Positions 11,201-26,200 of a stretch of DNA of 62,000 nucleotides are shown in pieces (position 1 is the first letter of the stretch; each line of letters starts with the position of its first letter). The notes beneath the pieces are model-generated. The model saw only the letters and a program-made list of their open reading frames with translations, had not been told where the DNA came from and did no database searches. The translations under genes were made by a program, and so were the position numbers. The stretch is from Branchiostoma floridae (lineage: Eukaryota > Chordata > Leptocardii > Amphioxiformes > Branchiostomatidae): assembly GCF_000003815.2 (NCBI RefSeq), contig NC_049984.1:4342927-4404926 (forward strand), in the 5' to 3' direction.

Positions 11201-14200
11201 TCACCACTGTAGATGAGTTGTCACATTTGTATCAGGAAATACCAAGAGTTTCAAAAGCCAAGGAAGGCCATGGGGTAGACCTTCGAAGTGCTGGAAGGAT
11301 CAAATTACAAAAGACACTGGACTGAGTCTTTAGTCTGCAGAATACAGCAATAAATGACTTGTTGACTGCTTCAATGTTTATTGTCTCAAAATAGAATTCA
11401 AGCATCTTGGGCTTTTTTGTCCAACTCATTTTTATTTCGCACACTTACATCAGATATAGAGTCTGCATGCACAAAAGATGCCATCCATACAATGTGCTTG
11501 CTGTGACTTTACAGATAGATGAAATTACCTTTAGTGGCACGTTATCGTCGCTCTCGTCCTGACCATCTCCCGAGTTCGGCGACCCTGACGGCGACGTGGA
11601 CTTCGACCCTGGGGATGGCGCGCCCACCCCGAATGACGCGCCCTGGTCCAACCCCAGCTGCTCGCTCAACGTCGATTGGCTGATCGTGGTCAGCGGGGAG
11701 TTCCCGTACGCCGATTGGCTGCTGGAGGTCATGTGACCCATGTGGTCAGAGTTGAAGGTCGACTGGCTGGAGGAGGAGGCCTGGTCGAAGGCCATGTCCA
11801 TGGGGGAGTGTCTGGTTGTCATGGCGACGACGGAGCTGTCAGGCACGTTTGTGGACCCCATGCAGGTGGCGGGGAAGGCTCGGGACGTCGTGTTCATGCC
11901 TGGAAAAAACATACAGGGTGATCAGACTTCACCCCTTTTCCAATAATGCTTTGCCTACAATCCCAAGACCCACAGAAAAAACACAATCAAGAACAGGCAA
12001 TCAGAGATGGCAGACTTCACCACCTTACCCATACTGCTGGAAGTGGTGTTCATGCCTGAAAAAACAACACAGGGCAAACTTCCCCCATTTCATGTGGTTG
12101 GAAAGAATTGGAAACACAAACACAGACTTCTTTTAACTCTCTGAAAAAAATGCAAATGAGGGCACCGACATGGCATCACCTGCCTTTTTCACTGATTAAC
12201 ATAACAAGTTAAAGTTGAAGTTTACCTTCCTCCATGTGCAGTGCATCTGCCAGGGTGATGGGGGGGATGTCCAGGTTCTGGGGAGGGAACTGTGGCGTGG
12301 GCTCGTTGTAGCTCCTTGCCGTTCCCACCATGTCCGACTCGCACGCCGGCGGGGGCGTGATGGGCGGGATCTGGAACTCTTCATCGCCAAAACTCGGCGT
12401 GTGGAATGTCTGTGGCAAAAATAGACAGAGAATAGGATTGAGAAAAATATTCATATTTTGTTTGGTTGTATTGCATACCCGGTTTGTACAGAACAGTTCA
12501 AGCTGCATATCCCACTCACACCGGGAAGGACCCCTTCTCTCTCGATAAGTGTGGGTTCTTCAATGTGCTCAAGGTGTGGCTCTTCTCAAACACAGGACCT
12601 CCATTTAACGTCATATCCGAGGACAGGTATATTTTGCTATGTGTGCATAGTATTCAGCACCAAGGACAGGTATGTTTGGCTACGTGTTGATGGTATTCAG
12701 AACCAGGGACAGCAATGTTTACCTGTGAGTGGTGTGTTGATGGTTTTCAGCATAATGGACAGTAATGTTTAGCAATATATAATACCGGTGCAGAAATAAT
12801 CTAACTATGCCCATGATACGACTTCACTTATACTGTAAACAAATAACATCATTACTTTTATCCTATTGCAGCTGCTGCATAATCTATTTACCACTCTAAA
12901 AATTAACTGAATTATGTCTTAAACAAATCAGAGAAAATGTAAGGCACAAAAAACATAAAAAGAAAAGACAGGGGAAACAAAACAATTACAGAATGATATA
13001 TCTATTTGGCACCGGACCCAAACCACACAGTCACTGCAGTGCCATGGACAATTTTGAAAACCACAATTAAACGACTTCTGACCCACTACGAATGTAATGG
13101 CCCCTTGTCAATGCAATGGCTTTCTTTTATGTACATTCCGCACTTTGACATTCAGATTTCCTTTTACAACAAACCCCCCTCCCTTCACAGCAATTTAACA
13201 TCCAGGTCATGTACATGGGCAATAACAAAATATCTTATTTCATAAAGTGACCCACCATATGGCAACAATATGGCCATCGCAGGAGAATATTGCCTTTTCA
13301 GCTATAAATGTAGAAATGTTGTCCCTAAAGTATGTCTCTACGCTTCACTTGGTCCATTTAGACGACACTTCGCCCTTCGGGGTCATATCCAAACGGCCTT
13401 TTATAGCAGAAAGTGAAAGATATGTTTAAATGGCATTATTTCATGTTGCACTGTGACTATATCCCCCAGCAATATGTTTCGAGAGTGTAATACGGCTGGT
13501 CCGATAGAATATGGCCGCTGCCTCGTACAACAGTAAAACGTCCATCGTAAAATATGTCAAACTTTAAAGCTATCGTGAGGTCAATTCTATCTCTTGCCCT
13601 TCTATCTAGAGCGCTGCTTTCATTATTACAAAGAATAAAAGTGAAAAATATTTTACCGACTACATAAACATTGTATCTTTATTCAACTCTCCAAATAGTT
13701 ACATATAAATTGTAATGGATCTTGATTGCTTGCATATGTTTGACACTGGTACACTCAAAATCATGTGTGCACAGATATGGGCTGTATGGACTGTATGTAA
13801 TGCATGAGTACATAAAAATTAGGGCGGCTAAATGCCTTGTCGCGGAATAATGCTAACAAATCGTTGTGATCCCGGCTGTTTTTTTATAGAGCCACAACCC
13901 GAAAGTCTGGATTTGACGAGCGCAATGTGGGGTAATCCTAACACGATATCATCATAGACCGGAGAGAGGGTAGAGCCAGCGTAGATCAGCGCGCAGCACC
14001 CTGCTTAAATCATACATTCTTCAAAACAGCAATATGGACATGTTATAGCTCCCTCGTGGACACAAACCTAGAGTTACAAGGCAATATCCCCAATCTCATT
14101 TTGCCATATTCCTACTGTTCATTATTAATATCTCACCCAGGGGAGGGAGCTATTCGTCTTCAAAAGAACCCATTTGATGCGATTCTGCTTCAACTTCTGC

Positions 14201-17200
14201 CCCATAAATTTCGATGTTATTTCGTGCACCCAGACTGCTTGTTATTTCAGACTTACACAGTGTCTGACTTAGTTCTCAGCGAGGTGTTTACTCTGAAGTA
14301 ATGACTACTGGAGAGAAATGCCTGGCCGTAAAATGCCTTCGTGGATGGGGCTCATAAATAACGCGTTCCAATTATTTTGCCGATATGACATTTGAATCAA
14401 GTAATTTCATTTCGGGTGACAGGTTGACATGTGTTGTGTCACATTTCCCGCGACAAGCACCACAAATCACGCCAGTGTTCTTCTATAGGCAGTGTTATTA
14501 AACTTTTATGCGGAGCAAACTTTTACTGGAGTCATTTTCATTTCACAAGCATCATTTTGCAGAGCAGTTAACTTTACACACACAGCCTTTAAAACTTAAG
14601 ATGGCTCGTTTCCGTTTCAGCACGATTGTGCAAACCCGGCTTTTCCTTGAAACCGCCTCATTAAATTACCGACATCCAGCAGCAAAGTGATGGAAAATAA
14701 CAGGCACCATTTGGGCAATTGAACAGCAATTTAATAAGCCAATAAGAACCAGTAATTAGATTGCAAAACACGCGACAAAGTAGGCTCCTTGTGTACATAA
14801 AAAAACGCCGTAATAACCCGCACACACTTCTCAAGGTGAACACAAGAACGTTCGAGGCTCCGCAACATCACGGGACAAAATTTCCTATCAGTGCGGAGGA
14901 ACGGTACATAACGACCTCTCCCACTTCTGATTTTACCGGCGACAAATACAAATTACCACTCAGCCACAAAGGAAAACGAGCGGGATTACCATCTAAGAAA
15001 CTCCCCTGCAAGGAGATTATCTGGGAAATTGAACTCAAAATGGAAAGGAAAAATAATCAAATCCTTATCATTACTCATCAAGTGCTATTATTACACAGGG
15101 TTTTTTCACCCAGGGGAGTTTCGGAGAGGATTGGCCGTTCTTTCTCCATCCTCGTGGCCAGAAAATAAAACTGGCGTGATATGAAAATGTAACAGACTAC
15201 ATCTTGGTTGCTGTCAAAGCCATATTTTCCTCTTAGTAACTCAAATTTGCAGAATCTACTGGCATAATGGATTGATTAGGGTTCATCCTATTGTTTACAA
15301 TTATTTCTTGTTATGTCATTGAATTATCTTCTTAATTTCTACTCATTTGTACACTCAACTTTAGCGGATCAAACTTAAGATGGCTTTTAATATGCATGTA
15401 TAAAACATTATATTATTCTTGTGACATAACATTGGTGGCCACACATCATATCCAAGAGTTTGTGTTGGTTTTGAAGAAAATGAAGGTGATTTTTAAACCT
15501 AACAAATGCCCAGTCACATATCTAGATGTAATTTTGGATGATAATTACAGAATGTATAAGTAAATAGTTATAATAATTGCTATCTTGATAATATCTTTAT
15601 TATAATAAATAGAAGTTTGGCAATATTTAGAAGCAGTAATTATCAGTAATTGGTGCCAATCGTTTCAACGAGATCGTATGAACAGCACCACCTGACTGAA
15701 TGATAATGAAACATCCCTTAACTTTCTGGCCCCAGTAAAAGTGAATAACGGATGGTCCCCTGAAAGAGTTAGAGCCACTTGACAGGCCTTTCCCTGGCTG
15801 AGACTAGGCCTGGCTGAACATCTGTATTTTGCCAAGTAGAACCACTTATCAGTAATCCGACAGCAATCTGTTTGGTGAGCAACGAAAGTATCACTTTACA
15901 ACCCTTACAACATTTTCAAGTGTTTACAATAAACCGTTTCTCTGTTGTTATGTGCAAGATTATGTACAAATCCTGGGTCAACTCTGATGAAATTCAAAAC
16001 TAGTTACCGGCTGATGATGAGTCAAGAGCACTGGAGCTGGCTCTGGTCTGACCTGTATTTGTCATGCCTAACAAATAGCACACTGATACCACATGATTCG
16101 CTACTTCTAACCCCTCAAAATGGTAGTCCTAATATTCATCATGATCATCATACAACTATCCATTATATACAAACATGTATTTTTCTCACAAACAGGTTGT
16201 GTGTGGAGGAAGAGAGCCCCCGAATTTGGCTGGAGTGTTACAGTTATGTATTTGGCCATTCAGGTATTTATTACTTATCCGCAATCCATCATCCAGCCCT
16301 TGATGGGGATGCAATTATTCGCCCCCATTTGTCAAATCTAACTGGCAGTTCATTATCGGGTCCCTTAGCTTCAGTCCATCCCATAACCCTCCTGAAAGGC
16401 CAGCTCTAATAAAAATCACTGCCCGGGTGCAGGTTTTACTGTCGCCTTACAATATGGTTCCCGTCACCGTAACTCCTGGTTTCTTTTCTCCCATGCTTTT
16501 ACGGCAACGTCACTAGATACTTATACGTGTACGCGTATTGTCGTAGCCGCTCAATAAAATGTCAAGACAAATTTTCTTCTCGGGACAGGCTCAAATGCGA
16601 GCGCTATAAATAGAGAGGGTTTTATGACGGGGGTTTTGCATTTTGCACTACGTTTAAATGACTTTTCCAAGGGCAGGGTATCGTGAAACGGCTTGCTCGG
16701 AATGCAAATGGTAACCTATGTGTCTTTATGGTCTCTTACTATATAGTGCTTTTTGCCATTCTTGCAACACTCAAAGAAACTTAAGGACCATTTTGGCTCC
16801 AGGAATATAGTGATTTATTTTCTATTTTCAGTCAGAGATTTGAAATAAAATCACATCTGAAGACCAAAGGACATTGTTCAGAACAAACTACAATAGCATC
16901 TCTTCATATTCTTCTACAAAATCCAATTCCACCTTGTATAATGGACTCGTGACACTGAAGATTGAACTGAAAAAAGGTTCTTAAAATAGGAACAAAAAGG
17001 GAGCTAAAAATGGACTACCGGGAATAAATCTTAAATCCTACGTTGTGAAAATTGTATATTGAGGTTACATAACAAAATATTGTATCAAATTTGAACATAT
17101 TCATTTTAGAAATTGCCCCCCTAAAACATGCATTTTCAACAGAGACTCATGAACTTTTAAGACAAAGTGTAGCCCATATGCATAAAATTATTTTTTTATA

Positions 17201-20200
17201 ATTCTTTGAAATTTCTTTTTAAAACTCACCTACTCTTATTGCATATCAAAGCACAATTATTCCTATGCTTTGAGTTTCCCCTTTTATTCTTATATTGACC
17301 CTGGCTTAGAAGTTCAAACTATAGAATTTTTTTTCACTCTCAGAAGAAAATAATATGAAGCTTAGCCCATATATCTACCATTAACTCATTTGATGTCCAT
17401 TTTGAATGACCGACTTTGACACGAGAATTCCACAATCAATCTTTCAATTACCTTAAGTGCAATGATTCAGACCGTGCCATCTGTTATACGGGTGGTGGGT
17501 GTAATATGCAAACAGAAACGAAACTTAACAAACACGAAATCAACACGTTTATGGCCTTATGTAATTTAATACTCCGACACATACATGTACTCAAACAACC
17601 TTTTTTTGTCGTTTCAGGAAATAGCTATTAAGACATTAATCAAAAACAGGAAAAAAAACAATAATGTGAACATTTGAAAGATACAACCCTTGATATGTTG
17701 CAATTGAAACTGTGTATTTAAAAAAAAATGACCTGTAGAATCATTCATATTTAGCATCATTAATTAGGCAAAAAATTAGTAAAGGAGAAAAAAAACAAAT
17801 TTTACGATCAGGATATATTGGGCTCATCAGATTCATAAACGCTACTGAATTATTCACAGATAAACATTATGATCAGTTTGTCTTTTTCAACATGGAACAA
17901 ATGTTCAAACTTTGAAAAAAAGAAGCATTGCCTTGAATTAATTCAAGCAGCCATATTTGTATTGACTGTCCCATAATGCAGCAGCTTTTCATACGGGAAC
18001 GCTAACCCACAAAGTTTTGCAGATCTGGACGGGCCATTTTTTACAATTATGCCTGGATGTCGACCCGAGTATGAAAACACATTTGTCCAGCTTAGCGGAC
18101 AACTCCTTTCTATTATATGATATGCACAATGTGCTTTTATCTACCAGTGTGAGTCCTTTGATGAATGGAGTAAGAAATTACTTTGATGTCGTGCCTATCG
18201 GGATGGAAGCGGCAAGGTCAATAGATTTCAGCTCGACTTATCTAACGTTAGCAAAGAATCCCGTGTAGGATATGGAAAATAACTTCCAGTCACATCGGAT
18301 ACGTACATGAAATATTAGTGTATTAGGCTGTTATCGACAAATTCTTTCTTTTGTACACTCAATCTACTGTTACAGTAGTAACCGCAGTCTGCAAGTAAAA
18401 CTATGCAATATTCAGAACAAGATGTCATACATGAAAACAGGTGAATATAGGACTGGTATATTACTATTACTAGGGATTTATTTCTTCTGTAAACTCAACC
18501 TATTGTAGTAACCACAGTCTGTAAGTAATACTATGCAATATTCTATCTCAAAACAAAATATTATACATAAACACAGGTGAATATAGGACTTGTATATTAA
18601 GCTGTTACCAAGCAAGGAATTTCTTTCTGGGAACAGGTGAATTTAAGTATATCAGGGTTTTATCAGAGAATTCGTTCTTTTGTACATTCAACCTGCAGTA
18701 AGTAGTAAGCGCAGTCTACAAAAAAGTAATACTAGAATAATTATATATTAACAATTTGTCATACATGAGAACAGGTAGTTCTTAGTCTATGAAACATTAT
18801 ATAGCATTTAAGTAGGACTGGGAGAAATCTGTCTGAGAATCTCTGACTTTCAAAAAGGGTGCGATAAGTATAACATCACTGTAAAGGTCATAAGATTTAC
18901 TGACAACAAAGGTCGCACTAGACGAAATTTGATTTGATTGTCCCTCCTGAAATTACATGTTATATAAAACCCAGGCTTTTAAAATCAACGATAGAAATGT
19001 CATGAGCCTTATATAACTCCGCTCCTTTGAAGGTCTCTTTCTAAAATTACACGCTGACTTTGCTTAAGCCAACAATTATGTGTAATGGCTTGGGTAGGAG
19101 AATAAGTGCTTGCAGACTGCCTAAGCTAAAATACACAGTCACTCTGGGGTATCGAAGGTCAAGGGCAGTATCAGATGTAGAGGACGGGACAGATTCTGAT
19201 TTACTTGTCCTATTTGTTCTCCACCTTTCATCTAACTTTGACTTTAATGTGTTCAATATTCAAACATATTGAATTTCTAATCATTTATGTTTTATGTTCT
19301 AATCACTTCTGTTCAAAGATGACGAAAATGACTTAACATACATGCAGGACAGATTCTGATTTACTTGTCCTATTTGTTCTCCAACTCTGATCTAACCTTG
19401 ACTTTAACTGTTCAATATTCAAACATATTGAATTTCTAATCATTTATGTTTTATGTTCTAATCATTCATGTTCAAAGATGACGAAAATAACTTAACATAC
19501 ATGCAGGACAGATTCTGATTTACTTGTCCTGCTTGTTCTCCAACTCTTATCTAACCTTGACTTTAACTGTTCACTATTCAAACATATTGAATTTCTAATC
19601 ATTCATCTGCGTTCAAAGATGACGAAAATAACTTAACATGCATAAAATGGCAGCTGATGTTTCGACCATATTATTCTTTCATTTTTTCTCTTTTAAACAA
19701 ATATTTCATTTCTGTAATTGACAATGTTGACAGCCATTATTGAGATTCCTATCAATAGACAACATGTTTCAATAGACTTATTTGCAACTCAACTGTTCAA
19801 TATTCAAATAATTTGACTTTCTACTCATTTAATTGATATATTCAAAGATCATGAAAACAATAACCATAAATGGCAAGTTGTTGTTTGAACCATATGTTTT
19901 TTGTATGGAAATTTTTTCCACCATTGACAATGTTTAAGATTAAACTACATTTTCTAAATCTAAAAATTGGGCTCACTGTTTATTTTTGACTGTAGATATA
20001 TCATACGTACTCAGTCTTCTTTGTAAATGTAATAATATATTACCAAGTGGACGCAGATGAACTTTCATGCAGACTGACAATGTTGTTAGTAACTTGTCAC
20101 CGAGATCATTATCAGCATGCGAAACTGTCTCAACACAGTTGTTCCCAGTACCAACTCTGTTTTCTTCAATTAGTGTCACAGTGTTTCAAGCACATTTTAG

Positions 20201-23200
20201 TATGTGGCTTCAAGCCATCAACACCCGATCTTCCTAATTACCAACAAGCACTGAGAATTCTGTTTTAGCCCATCACTTTGCAAAAATGATACATTTGAAA
20301 TCTCAGACAAGCGACGCCATTTAGGCCGTTGACACTGAAGTCAACGTTTTATGAAGGACGTTGGAGGTCCTATTCTCATCAATAATGAAAGCTCACCGTA
20401 ACTTTACTGCTGTGTTAAGGCTAATGCAGTAGCTTTCAGGAGTCTGTTACTGGAGTCACCATCATTTACTTTGTATGTCAAATGCCTGCTGTTGAATATG
20501 TCTCAATAAAAGAACCTTATACACATACACATATTACTTATACATGTATATCATTAACAGACAAGAAAAAAATCTATCTCTTCAAATCATTAAAAAAAAC
20601 TGACATATTTTTTTGTAATAAACTGTTAACTTTTAAGAAAACTTTCGATGTTGAAACAACTGTCAAAGTCGAGAACCAGTATGCAAGTGAAGACAAGTTC
20701 TTAAGTTGTTATTGCAAGTCCTTCCAAGCCCTTTTCTATTCTAAGAAAAAGAAAAATCATTAAAATTAATGGCAAATCTAAGTGTGCTTGAGAGATCCTT
20801 CCGTCTAGAATTGGTGATTCTCTACAAATCACCCGGACTCCAGGAAGAATAGTGACATATCAGTCACTAAGGGACATCTGCATAACCAAACCAAACCAAA
20901 CCAAACCAAACCAAACCAAACCAAACCAAACCAAACCAAACCAAACCAAACTAAAAGATCAACATGATTCTGACCATAATACACTTACAATTCAACTAGG
21001 CGTGATAAACATTCTTTACGGCTATCTGGATCATGCCCCTTTCACTTAGAGAAGCTTGCTGACATTTTTCACAAGGCTCTCAGTTGGACACGTGCGGTGC
21101 ATTAAGGTCCAGAGACAAGTTGACAATGTCACAAAAAGCTTCAGCCAACTTTAATTTTCTATCCGTCCCACTCATTGCTCTCTATCAATTTTCATTGTTT
21201 AATAAGTCAATTTAAGCTTGCAAAACTGTGACAATCTGTTTTATAAGAGAACTTAGAAAAACTATTCATTACCTTCGAAGTCAACCTTGTTGTATTTTTA
21301 GCTCAATTTGTCACTGTTATTGTTAAGCAATTGTGTGCAATATACGTAAATACTGTGTGCAATATTCGCAAACGTGCAATATCAGCTGATGTGCTAACAT
21401 TGTTTTAATAACTGTCTTCGATTTTAACAAATGTAACACGACAGTGCAATTCAGTGTCAATTGGCCCTGCCATTCTGTACTGTGTAAAGTGAGAAGAAAA
21501 AATAAACAATATATAATTTTCATCCATTTTCTGTCATATAGATTTTCTTGACAGATGTAATGGAATTTTTCTCTGTCCCAGCAAGCAAGTTTCTGTCCCA
21601 GGACAGAGGGACGGGTCCTGGAGACAAACTTACTCGATCGAGAAACTTATCTAACATTGGACGGCAGCCAGCATGTCCTTTGTGTCCGTGATGGAATACA
21701 AAGAGCACTTCTCCGAGAAGAATGAGAAAGAAATGAAGCAGCAACTTCCGCGCACTTTCCCCGCCGAGCCATCTGCGATGGTGAGATACGCGCCCCATTA
21801 TTGGATTACGTTCAAAGGCAGAGAACGAACACTATCTTCTTCCCATCAACACACTCTAATGGATTATTGGGCCAAGATTTATCTTGTTTATAGCCCCTGC
21901 CTTTGAAGCCGAAATTTATTAGTGTCTCCATTATAAGGGGAGAAGATTTACCGCTTCGCCAGGATATCCACATTAACAGCACAAATGCATGCCTTAAATT
22001 CCGAGCCCACTTAGACTCTCCTGACCTCTGGGGAATCGTCCCGGGCTTCAAGTTAAAGCGTATACTCATTCCGTACTGTGTTTAAAATATGGGGGGATCA
22101 GGTTATGCACATGGCATCTGAATCACACCTTATGTTAGATATGTCATTAAGATTATTACAGTACCCTCGGAGAGCCGGGTACGGTAAAATCGCGCTCGGC
22201 GGGGAAGCAATTAGAGACAGGATCTCGGCGCGAGACTTTCAATCACCGCGATGCATCCTCGTCATGGGACCCTTTGTGTTTCAATCTGTTACAGAGCTCA
22301 CACACATCATATTTCTCAAACTATAAACTCTTGTTTCCTGCCAACATGTATACTCTCATGGCAAGCCTGATCAAACAACCAACAGCTCGAAATTCCTTTA
22401 TGGGAGTAGGTTGCACTAGTACTGATGTACCAGTTCAAACTTAGTTCAGGAAAACTTTTGAGTGCACGTCAACACGAAATAGATGAAAAGAAATTCTATG
22501 ATACCTAACTGAAATATTTGAAACAAGATACAACAAGGGTTTAAGTGTTTTTTTTTATGGCACTTGAAATGTATTGTCAAGAATACACTGTGCACAATCT
22601 AGGTGCACAATACCCATGGAACGATATTCGTCATGGATTGTTCTAGATGCAGTATTTTACGTCAGAAGTTCTTCAAATCACTCGATTCAAGTACATCAGA
22701 TTTCAAGAGACTTGATGCCAAGGCCAGATTTGAACATATACTCAATTGCAATACTCAACTCCCACATTGCAAAAATAGGCAAACATATAAAAGGACTGCT
22801 TTGTTACGAGAAAAAATACCGACACTCATGTATATGATTAAACCCCATTTGATTGAAACATGATATCAAGACTTATGCTAGCCCTTAATGTTATAGTAAT
22901 TAGGATGTTAATTTTAACCCTATTCCTTTACTTTGTACTCTGTAAAATAGTTGCTGCCATACATTCTTCCGTGTACAATGGTCACTGCAATAAAGTTAAT
23001 TCATTCATATATGGCACACAGCTCCAGTTTTAGGTGCACACAAGTGCATAATGTATGGACCCAGTTTTCGTAGCCCTGAAACATTTACCCGATCATTATT
23101 GCGGTGCCTCTTTTATATCTATGGCCTTATACTCTGTAGGAGAAGAAAGAGGAAGAGCCATCACCATTACAAAAGATGGCACATGATACCCACATTCACT

Positions 23201-26200
23201 AAAGCCTGCTAAAACGGATCAATAAAGGTTTATCACTCCATGTACTCAGTAAGCAGTGGATGGGAGCCCGTAAAGCGATAACAGTTAACAATAGCCCCTT
23301 TCTCTCTCTCCTGAAATGTACTTGGCACGGAAGAAAAGGCGTTCTAAGGACGGGCATAAAACTCGCGTAAATGATGGCCGAAAACAGTTCATTGTATACT
23401 CTGACATGCTTTTTTGGTTGTAAATCACGCCTCATTTGGTGAGCCTGGGAGCACATTCATAAAAAGATTAAAGCACAAACATGCCTATATATGATGAACG
23501 AAAATATTTTATTCTATACTCTGGCATGATTTTTCAGTCGTAAATACTGTAATCATTACACATTTGGTGTGCCTGAGCAAAAATTTGTGACAGAAATGGA
23601 CAGAAACATGACGTGTTAATGATGGCCATAAACATTTTGGTGTATATACATTGTAGTATTACATGTAATACCATAACATACATTTTTGATCGTAAAATCC
23701 ACCACATTTGATGTAACCACAAGCAAATTCGATCGAAAAGGTGACATAAAACTCCTGTATACTTCATCATGCTTTTTTGGCTGTAAATCAAACCCCATTT
23801 CTTCCAACCCAGAGCAAATTCCAACAAAAATGCACACAGATATGCAAAAATTGACCGAAAATATTGCCTTTTTCAGTAACAAATAACACCGCACTCAGCA
23901 TACCCGGGAGCAATTTGTACAGAAATCGCCAAGAACCAGTCTTAAGACTTCACACGGCCGAGCCTGCACCAAATCAAAAGCTGGGAGAGCCTCATTAGGA
24001 GGGGGCTTTCATGTCCTAATAACGTGCCATCACCTTGACTCCTTGCCCTTTCCAATTGCGGGGACATTTTCAAAGGATGCGTCTTTACGGCCAGGAGGTG
24101 CAATATATGCATTAAGTTTAAGGTTACAACCTTTTATCCGACACCCCATCCCTTATGGAGAGGGAGAGATTCCAAAGAGCCCCCGATGCATATTTATTTC
24201 CTAGCGGAACCATTCTTTAAGATTCTCCGAGTATGATAGGAACTTGCTATACATGTAGTTGGGGTATACAAGAGTGCAGCACAAAAAAAGAAGCTTTGAG
24301 TCAGACCTCAAACGATTCATCTGTTCATCTTTCATGCCATATGTTGTAAGGTGTGAATGCAAGCTAGATTCCCAATCTATTTTTTCAGCTCCATCTTAAT
24401 CTGATGATTCACTAATTCTATTTTCTCCTGTGTGTGAATGTAGCTATCAATAAATCAAAAATCCAAGACAATAAGCTGGCCTATGTTGTACATGGGATTG
24501 AGCTATCATATAATTCTGTCCGGCCTGGGACAGGTATACTATACTGTTATGGCTAAAAAGAATTTTAACACAACAAATTTGGTACTAAACTTAGCCCAAA
24601 ACTGTCACCAAACACTCAAGTATTTCAGTTAGAAAAACATAACATACTTAGTATAGCCCAAGAACATACATTGTGTACTTTAAGATGCCAGGTCCTTTCC
24701 TGAAACCTATCTCCTTGCAGTGTATACAAGTGGAAGCCATGCTGACATGACCTCCGACCAATCACTGTCATGTTTCAGCCAAATGTACTGTAAATTTCTG
24801 GCAGGACTCCAGAGAGCACATACTGGGAGCACCTGTAGGCAAGTTTCGTGTCAGAGAAATAAGATGTCAAACTTTGACACTAACATCACCCAGAGTTGCC
24901 CTTTTCGCTGTATGATAATTCATTATCAGATAATTATGAACATCTTTTTATCATTAGGAAATGCCATTATTGAAAAATGACTGCTGGAGTATGAAGAAAA
25001 TTGCATGTAACTTTAAAGATACAAAATGACTGTAACAAATTGGATGCAGCGCTATAGTAGTAGCTTTGCTTCAGTGGAAATCTAGAATTTTAATTAGGCA
25101 TAATAAACCGATCATGAACTTGTACTACTAGTAGTTTAGGGATTGAAGTTAAGGCCCAGAAGATGCATTTCAAAAATTGTAAAGAAGACATTTTGAAAAC
25201 CTCATTTTGAAAATTGTGAAATATTCCAAAGAAACATTTTGGAAGTTGTGAAATATTCCAAACATTACAGATTCTAACACATGAGAAAAAGGAAAAAAGG
25301 TGTGAAACATAATTTTTTTTAGAAAGGAAGAACTAGAAATACCTCAGTGGACAAGGAGAAGTCAGTATCTTGCTCAGCCATTCTGTTGTTCACAAAATTG
25401 TTGCTTGTTCCCTGAAAAACACAAGTACATGTGCCATTCAGTAACAGTCTCAACTTTTTTCTCATGCTTTTTTGGGTATAAAGTGATGACAAAGCTCCTT
25501 TATCCTCATCCATTCTGTACTTCTTCGTAGTCATTATTTGGGAAAGGATGCCAAAGATATGACAAACAGCAACACAAGTTTATGTGTCATTTAGTAACAG
25601 TCTCAACTTTTTTTCTCATGCTTTTTCGGGTATAAATAGTGATGACAAAGCTCCTTTATCCTCATCCATTCTGTACTTTTTCATAGTAATTATTTGGGAA
25701 GGATGCCAAAGATTGTAAAGCAAGTAAGCAAGCAAGCCAAAGATATGACAAACAGCAAATACAAGTACATGACATTGTGTCATTCGGTAACAATTTTGGA
25801 CTTCAGAAGTTTGAATGCTTTTTTGTGTATCTAGTAACGACAAAGCCTCTTTGCCCTCATCCATCCTGCCATACGTCTTTGTACTTTGTAGCGATTATTG
25901 GGTAAAGAATGCCAGAAATATGACAGCAAACACAAGTATATGTGTCATTCAGTGACAATTTTGGACTTTAAAAGTTTGTACGCTTTCCCTGACTATCTAG
26001 TAACAACAAAGCCTCTTTGCCCTCATCCATCCTGCCATACGTCTTTGTACTTTGTAGCGATTATTGGGTAAAGAATGCCAGAAATATGACAAACTGCCGG
26101 TGGAACTGTAAAGCCGAACCTGCAGCAATCATACAGTAGTGACTTGTGACCCCCAGGGGTATGCCAATTACTACAAAGAAGCACACACACAGTAGTACAC

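Noticed and set aside
11676-12136. Plus-strand frames opposite TOX exon 3
   Set aside because: They are antisense shadows of a GC-rich coding exon whose minus-strand frame is conserved with vertebrate TOX.
15945-16409. 154-codon plus-strand open frame
   Set aside because: No domain, no splice-flanked exon structure, composition like surrounding intron; a chance frame.
21673-21906. 77-codon frame beginning [17 protein letters not shown]
   Set aside because: Protein-like in its first part but no homologue recognised, no matching splice sites and opposite strand to the host gene; kept only as part of a possible regulatory block.
25616-25864. Minus-strand frame with repeated [11 protein letters not shown] words as a protein repeat
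   Set aside because: It follows the tandem DNA repeat units, breaks between copies and has no exon signals.
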